Of a stretch of DNA of 64,000 bases, positions 59,985 through 64,000 are shown piece by piece. The notes below the pieces were generated by a model. That model saw only the letters and a program-made list of their open reading frames with translations. It made no database searches and was not told the DNA's origin. Source of the DNA: CAVWDU01 sp963840725 (GTDB lineage Bacteria > Pseudomonadota > Gammaproteobacteria > Pseudomonadales > Halieaceae); contig CAWIZY010000016.1 of NCBI GenBank assembly GCA_963840725.1, positions 1,302,001 through 1,366,000 on the forward strand. The letters are read 5' to 3'. The position numbers and the translations under genes were made by a program. Position 1 is the first letter of the stretch. The number at the start of each line of letters is the position of its first letter.

Positions 59985-61282
59985 AGAAAATAATCCGGCT
60001 CGGCCGGGTCATTGGCCGGCAGGTTATCCAGCGCCGCCGGGTTGTCGATCAGGCTCTCTATCCACCAGTTGACGTCGTTGTAAAGGCAGGTGACTTTTTC
60101 GCAAGTGGTGGTGGCATTGAAGCTTCGCACCAGGTCGGCTGTGGCGCCTCGGGTGGCATCGTAACTGAGTTTGTCGGCTACCGCGTTTTTGTCACCCAGC
60201 CGACCGTGGTCCTGGTTGCGATACACCGGGCAGTTGTACAAGCCCAGTGGGCTCAGGACTTGACGGAAAAACTGCATGTGACACTGCTGCGGTTGTTTAC
60301 CCAGGGTCTGGGTGCGACCCTGGAGCATGGCCTTCAGGCCGGTACTGCGGTGCACCCGAAAGCTGTCGGTTTCGAGTTCTATCGCCTCCTCTATCTGGGC
60401 CTGGATGCGGGCAATGGTGCCGGCGAGGTTCTGCTGTTGCCCGATGTCGATAACTTCGGCGTTATTTAGCTCATCGCGTGTGAGGAACGGCTTGAAGCTG
60501 ATGTAGTCGAACTGGGAGTCCCGGGCCAGTCGCGTGGCCAGCGCGATCTCGTGCAGGTTCTCGACTATATTGGTGTCATTGATAAAGGCGCCGCGCCAGG
60601 TAACGATGTAGGAAAACCCCATCACCAGGTCCGGATTGGCCGCCTTGATGTCCGGCACTCTGGCACAGATATCCAGCAGGCTGATCCCCTTGCGCGGCTT
60701 GTGCATGGGCTGGAAGGTCTCGTCGCTACCCGAGTCCAGTGACAGGCGCACCCAGTCGCGGGCATCCATGCAGTCTGCTACCTGGGCGATCTTGGCATTG
60801 CCGGTTCCGTTGGAGACGATGGATACCTGCAGCTTTAGCTGCTTCATAAACCGGATCACCTCCTCAAACTTGGGGTAAAGCGTCGGCTCTCCACCGCCGA
60901 TGACGATAACGGAGCGCAGGCCGCGCCCAGCCATCAGTTCCAGCGATGACATCAGTTTGTCGTGATCAAAGCGTATCCCGGTGTTGAGAATATCCAGATC
61001 CACGCAGTGGTCACAGGCATAGTTACAGGCGGTAGTGAGATCGAGGTTGATGGAGACCGGGGCGAAATCGGGCACCCTTGCCGGGTCCAGTTCCGTCGCG
61101 TCGGTATCGACTGCGCTGCGCTGGGCTACCTGCCAGCGCACGTAGTGTTCCAGTGCTGCTCTGGCCCCCGGTTGGGTGAGTTTGGTGGCAAAGTCGTGAA
61201 TGCTGTCCAGTTCCAGCTGATCTCCGCCGCCGCTATCGGCGGCGGTCGCATTGAGATCGGTCAGGGGAATCGTGTCACTCAT
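59981..61282 (-). CDS. Radical SAM protein, unassigned subfamily
   Basis: A 433-residue radical SAM enzyme. The cluster motif is CNYACDHC near residue 87 (CxxxCxxC), followed by VIVIGGGEPTLYPKFEEVIR near 122, SIVSNGTGNAKIAQ near 150 and VRLSLDSGSDETFQPMHK near 175. Cysteines in the C-terminal part (QQCHMQFFRQ, LYNCPVYRNQ, TTTCEKVTCLY) could bind a second cluster as in SPASM-type proteins. ATG 61282 follows GGAGG. The stop TAG lies in the terminal repeat of a MITE-like element, so the natural C-terminus may have been altered. The substrate is unknown. Confidence 0.85.
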   Translation of the reverse strand: MSDTIPLTDLNATAADSGGGDQLELDSIHDFATKLTQPGARAALEHYVRWQVAQRSAVDTDATELDPARVPDFAPVSINLDLTTACNYACDHCVDLDILNTGIRFDHDKLMSSLELMAGRGLRSVIVIGGGEPTLYPKFEEVIRFMKQLKLQVSIVSNGTGNAKIAQVADCMDARDWVRLSLDSGSDETFQPMHKPRKGISLLDICARVPDIKAANPDLVMGFSYIVTWRGAFINDTNIVENLHEIALATRLARDSQFDYISFKPFLTRDELNNAEVIDIGQQQNLAGTIARIQAQIEEAIELETDSFRVHRSTGLKAMLQGRTQTLGKQPQQCHMQFFRQVLSPLGLYNCPVYRNQDHGRLGDKNAVADKLSYDATRGATADLVRSFNATTTCEKVTCLYNDVNWWIESLIDNPAALDNLPANDPAEPDYFL

Positions 61283-61510
61283 GGCTACCTCCGGCGGTTG
61301 CGGGCTGGCTGATTCGTGGCTGCTCCAGTGCAACCGCCTATGGTAAGACCTGGGCCGCCTCACAACAAGCGGCGGTTTTTCGATCAGGTTTCCGGGCCGT
61401 TGTCGCTCAGGGCTCGGCGGGCACCGACTACCCGTATTCGGGCAGGCCTGGTGTGTCGGTTGGTGTGGCGCAAGTGTCGCGATGTGCCGTGGTGTCGTCC
61501 TTCGTGTATC

Positions 61511-61555
61511 AGGGGAGCAATTATCAGCGGAACAATTTTCAGCGGAATAATGCAG
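61511..61555. repeat. Three 15-bp tandem repeats between divergent genes
   Basis: AGGGGAGCAATTATC (61511-61525), AGCGGAACAATTTTC (61526-61540) and AGCGGAATAATGCAG (61541-61555). The consensus AGCGGAACAATT is about 120-165 bases before the NhaC start. The rest of this 394-base gap shows no gene. It may bind a regulator. Confidence 0.7.
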
Positions 61556-61676
61556 TGCAATCCGGCGGGTCAGCGGATGCCGCGGCGTCCCGTGAACTAG
61601 CTGCGCTACCGGAAACAATCGCTGCCGCAGCGTTTCCGGCGTACAATTTGCCGATCTCTACCGTCAGGATAACCCT

Positions 61677-63035
61677 GTGACTGAATACGGCGCTCTGAGT
61701 CTGGTGCCCACCTGTGTGGTGCTCGCCCTGGCGATCTGGAGTCATCGCACTGTTGAATCGGTCATTGCCGGCGCACTGGTGGGGTTTATGATTACCTCGG
61801 GGACCGGGTTTCTCAGCGCGTTTTCCGAGGCGATGATCCGGGTGATACAGGACCGGGATGTGGCCTGGGTACTGCTGGTCTGCGCGCTCTATGGTGCCTT
61901 TATCGCTCTGGTGGTCAAGGGCGGAGGAGCCCAGGCCTTCGGCGATCTGGTAACCCGCCATGTGCGGAGCAAGCGTGGCAGTCTGCTGTGGACCTGGGCG
62001 CTGGGTCTGGTGATTTTTCTGGATGACTATTTGAATTCGCTCACCGTGAGTTCTTCCATGAAAACTGTTACCGACAAGTACCGGGTGTCGCGGGAGATGT
62101 TGTCTTACGTGGTGGACTCAACTGCGGCGCCGATATGCCTGATTATTCCCATCTCGACCTGGGCGGTCTACTTCGCCGGTCTGTTGGAAAAAAACGGCGT
62201 GGCAGCGGACGGAGCGGGCATCGATGTTTTTATCCAGTCCATTCCCTATATGTTTTACCCCTTTGTTGCCGTGGTGATGGTCCCGCTGGTCATAATGGGT
62301 GTCATACCCCTGATCGGCCACATGCGCGACGCCGAGGCGCGGGCACAGGAAACGGGGCAGGTCGTGCCGCCCGGCTCCGAGCATATTGAAATACAGGATA
62401 CCTATGAGCCCGGCACAGGGACTGACGCCACGCCGTCGCTGTTCTTCGTGCCTATCACAGCCCTGATATTTTTTACGGTCTGGTTTGATATCGACGTTTT
62501 GATGGGGGTGATAGCCGGTATTTTTGTCACCCTGATCCAGTATGCCCTCAAGGGAGTGCTCAAGCCGACCGTGATGTTTGATACCCTCATCGAGGGATTA
62601 AAGGTGATGGTGCCGGTACTGACGATTCTGGTGGCGGTGTTTACTTTCATTGAGGCCAATAATGCCATCGGCATGACCCGCTATGTGATCACCGCGGTTG
62701 CGCCTTTTATGACGGCCGAATGGTTACCCATCGTCACCTTCGCCACCATGGCCTTTGTCTCCTTCACCACGGGATCCAACTGGGGGGTGTTCGCGATTGC
62801 CATGCCGGTGGTGTTTCCCCTCGCGGAGCAGGTAGGGGTGAGCACGCCACTGATCGCCGGTGCGCTGTTCTCCGCCAGCGGCTTCGGTAGCCACGCCTGT
62901 TTTTACAGTGACTCCACTGTGCTCACTGCCCAGGGCGCCGGTTGCGCGCCCTTCGAACATGCCGTTACCCAATTACCCTATGCTCTGATCGCCGCCGGGA
63001 TTGCGGCCCTGGGTTACCTTCTTATTGCCTTGTAA
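61677..63035 (+). CDS. Na+/H+ antiporter, NhaC family
   Basis: A 452-residue inner-membrane carrier with about eleven membrane helices. Family segments are LVVKGGGAQAFGDLVTRHV near residue 80, LGLVIFLDDYLNSLTVSSSM near 112 (charged, conserved in NhaC), PICLIIPISTWAVYF near 152, and SFTTGSNWGVFAIAMPVVFP near 360, then SGFGSHACFYSDSTVL near 405. The ion could be sodium or a carboxylate/amino acid exchange partner. The GTG 61677 start follows CAGGA. It is followed after 10 bases by a formyltransferase gene and so likely works in the same pathway. Confidence 0.88.
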   Translation: MTEYGALSLVPTCVVLALAIWSHRTVESVIAGALVGFMITSGTGFLSAFSEAMIRVIQDRDVAWVLLVCALYGAFIALVVKGGGAQAFGDLVTRHVRSKRGSLLWTWALGLVIFLDDYLNSLTVSSSMKTVTDKYRVSREMLSYVVDSTAAPICLIIPISTWAVYFAGLLEKNGVAADGAGIDVFIQSIPYMFYPFVAVVMVPLVIMGVIPLIGHMRDAEARAQETGQVVPPGSEHIEIQDTYEPGTGTDATPSLFFVPITALIFFTVWFDIDVLMGVIAGIFVTLIQYALKGVLKPTVMFDTLIEGLKVMVPVLTILVAVFTFIEANNAIGMTRYVITAVAPFMTAEWLPIVTFATMAFVSFTTGSNWGVFAIAMPVVFPLAEQVGVSTPLIAGALFSASGFGSHACFYSDSTVLTAQGAGCAPFEHAVTQLPYALIAAGIAALGYLLIAL

Positions 63036-63045
63036 TGCGTTTACC

Positions 63046-63855
63046 ATGAAGATAACTGTGCTTTGTAATCGGGATCTGGCGAGCAATTTCGCCCTCAATC
63101 ACTTGCTGCCGTCATTGGCTGGGCAACATCAGCTGCGGGTGTTTTATTCCAGCCGGGTGGGTGGTGCCGAAAGTCCGGTGCCGGAGCTGGCGATGCTGCG
63201 TTTTTGTGAGCAGTCGCTGTTTACCGAGTTACTGTTCCCCGCGCTGGAATCGGGCGCTGCCAAAGGGTCCCTGCTGGGCTTTGAGGACCTGGCTTGCAGC
63301 TGTAATACGCCTCTCGCGGTACTGAATCAGGTCAATAGCGATGCCTCACTGGCCACCCTGGCCGCGGGTGATCCGGATCTGTTTGTCAGCATCCGCTACG
63401 GCGGCATTCTGCGCGAGCAAGCGATTGCGATTCCCCGTCTGGGGGTCATTAACTTGCATTCCGGCCTGCTGCCGGATTATCGCGGCGTGATGGCAACGTT
63501 CCGGGCGATGGCCGCGGGCGACAGGGAGATCGGCGCTACCCTGCACACCATTACCGACCCGGGCATCGATACGGGCGGCATCATCGCCACCACTACGCGC
63601 GCGGTAGACTATAACAAGTCCTATCTCTGGAACCTGCTGCAGCTCTACCCCGAGGGTGTAGAGCTGGTGTTGGCTGCAATAGAGGCCCTTGAGGGCGGCC
63701 AGCCCCAGGCGGGCTGGCCGCAGCCTCCGGGTGGCGCTTATTACAGTTTCCCCACCCGGGCGGAGGTCGATGACTTCCATCAGCGTGGGCAGAAGCTATA
63801 TGATGGACAGGAGCTGATCGACTTCGCCCGTCCCTACCTGAGTAATTACCCATGA
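63046..63855 (+). CDS. Formyltransferase-family protein
   Basis: A 269-residue protein with the formyl-transfer fold: KITVLCNRDLASNFALNHLL at the start, LFVSIRYGGILREQAI near 110, and the formyl-binding motif NLHSGLLPDYRGVMATFRAM near 133, with TDPGIDTGGII near 168. The catalytic histidine and aspartate of the HxSxLPxYRG / DxGxDxG pair are present. There is no C-terminal tRNA-binding domain, so it is not methionyl-tRNA formyltransferase. Sugar-, amine- or amino-acid N-formylation is possible. Its stop overlaps the next start (ATGA at 63852-63855). Confidence 0.82.
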   Translation: MKITVLCNRDLASNFALNHLLPSLAGQHQLRVFYSSRVGGAESPVPELAMLRFCEQSLFTELLFPALESGAAKGSLLGFEDLACSCNTPLAVLNQVNSDASLATLAAGDPDLFVSIRYGGILREQAIAIPRLGVINLHSGLLPDYRGVMATFRAMAAGDREIGATLHTITDPGIDTGGIIATTTRAVDYNKSYLWNLLQLYPEGVELVLAAIEALEGGQPQAGWPQPPGGAYYSFPTRAEVDDFHQRGQKLYDGQELIDFARPYLSNYP

Positions 63856-64000
63856 AGAAATGCCTGACCTTCTTTCTGTTGACTTGCCTGGTGAATCCCG
63901 TGCTCGCAGCAACCCTGGTGCACAATGTTCGTGGCTATACCATGGACGATGGCAAATTGTTACGTTTTGCTGCGCTGGAGTTTGATGGAGGCAAGGTGAC
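63852..64000 (+). CDS. Partial CDS, exported amidohydrolase-like protein
   Basis: The gene runs off the right edge; 49 residues are visible. A signal peptide (CLTFFLLTCLVNPVLA) is followed by TLVHNVRGYTMDDGKLLRFA and a strand-like stretch. The opening matches the N-terminal beta domain of metal-dependent amidohydrolases that are often exported. It is translationally coupled to the formyltransferase, so it could act on an N-formyl or related amide, but the active site is outside the window. Confidence 0.6.
   Translation, partial: MKKCLTFFLLTCLVNPVLAATLVHNVRGYTMDDGKLLRFAALEFDGGKV

Noticed and set aside
1..64000. tRNA, rRNA, complete IS or prophage genes
   Set aside because: No cloverleaf, rRNA segment, transposase, integrase or phage structural gene was seen on reading both strands.

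Overview
The window looks like a chromosomal segment of a marine-type gammaproteobacterium, most like the Halieaceae/Cellvibrionales group. That placement is inference from protein style and gene order, not from a marker gene. The block psd - (ydcF-like) - rsgA - orn - queG - nnrD/E - tsaE - amiB - mutL - miaA - hfq - hflX - hflK - hflC - yjeT-like - hisZ - purA (20.7-40.8 kb) is the classic gammaproteobacterial neighbourhood. Differences from the enterobacterial order are a YdcF-type gene after psd, an FHA/PP2C pair between orn and queG, and hisZ before purA. I found no tRNA, rRNA, CRISPR array, prophage or complete insertion sequence.

Layout. 0-4 kb: a minus-strand operon of unknown function (TPR/TonB-C periplasmic protein, two lipoproteins, one gene running off the left edge) joined by overlapping start and stop codons. 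4-15 kb: mixed metabolic and stress genes (DUF4136 lipoprotein, pdxH, lipocalin-like protein, cinA, FKBP isomerase, orphan ParA, cysH, msrC, transglutaminase/TPR lipoprotein, SYLF protein, asnS). A DUF924 gene remnant lies beside cinA and an unlisted 43-residue membrane protein beside msrC. 15-20 kb: RNase II and PhoH, divergent, plus an outer-membrane-like protein. 20-41 kb: the conserved block. 41-44 kb: a 7TM-DISM/GGDEF gene broken by two compensating frameshifts, an AraC-type regulator, and a decayed PEP-CTERM-like gene that keeps its promoter, RBS and terminator. 44-51 kb: paaN, M48 protease, MFS carrier, aldo/keto reductase, PbpG. 51-56 kb: a phospholipid-precursor operon (HAD-PlsC fusion, plsB, gpsA). 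56-57 kb: a candidate small RNA with its own promoter and terminator. 57-60 kb: methyltransferase, rfaE2, and a heptosyltransferase. 60-64 kb: a MITE-like repeat at the end of a radical SAM gene, then NhaC antiporter, formyltransferase and the start of an amidohydrolase.

How the genes work together. gpsA makes glycerol-3-phosphate, PlsB acylates it, the PlsC domain can give phosphatidate, and psd makes phosphatidylethanolamine elsewhere in the window. rfaE2 and the heptosyltransferase serve lipopolysaccharide inner core. queG, miaA, tsaE and asnS serve tRNA; rnb, orn, hfq and phoH serve RNA turnover; amiB and pbpG serve the cell wall; hflK/hflC control FtsH. Short tandem repeats recur in odd places: the N-terminus of Orn, the C-terminus of the HAD-PlsC protein, the purA leader, and several intergenic regions.

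The best leads for something new are the sRNA candidate at 56.6-56.8 kb, the Orn repeat extension, the lysine-rich tail of the acyltransferase fusion, the radical SAM/antiporter/formyltransferase/amidohydrolase locus and the 0-4 kb operon. None is proven as a system from sequence alone.
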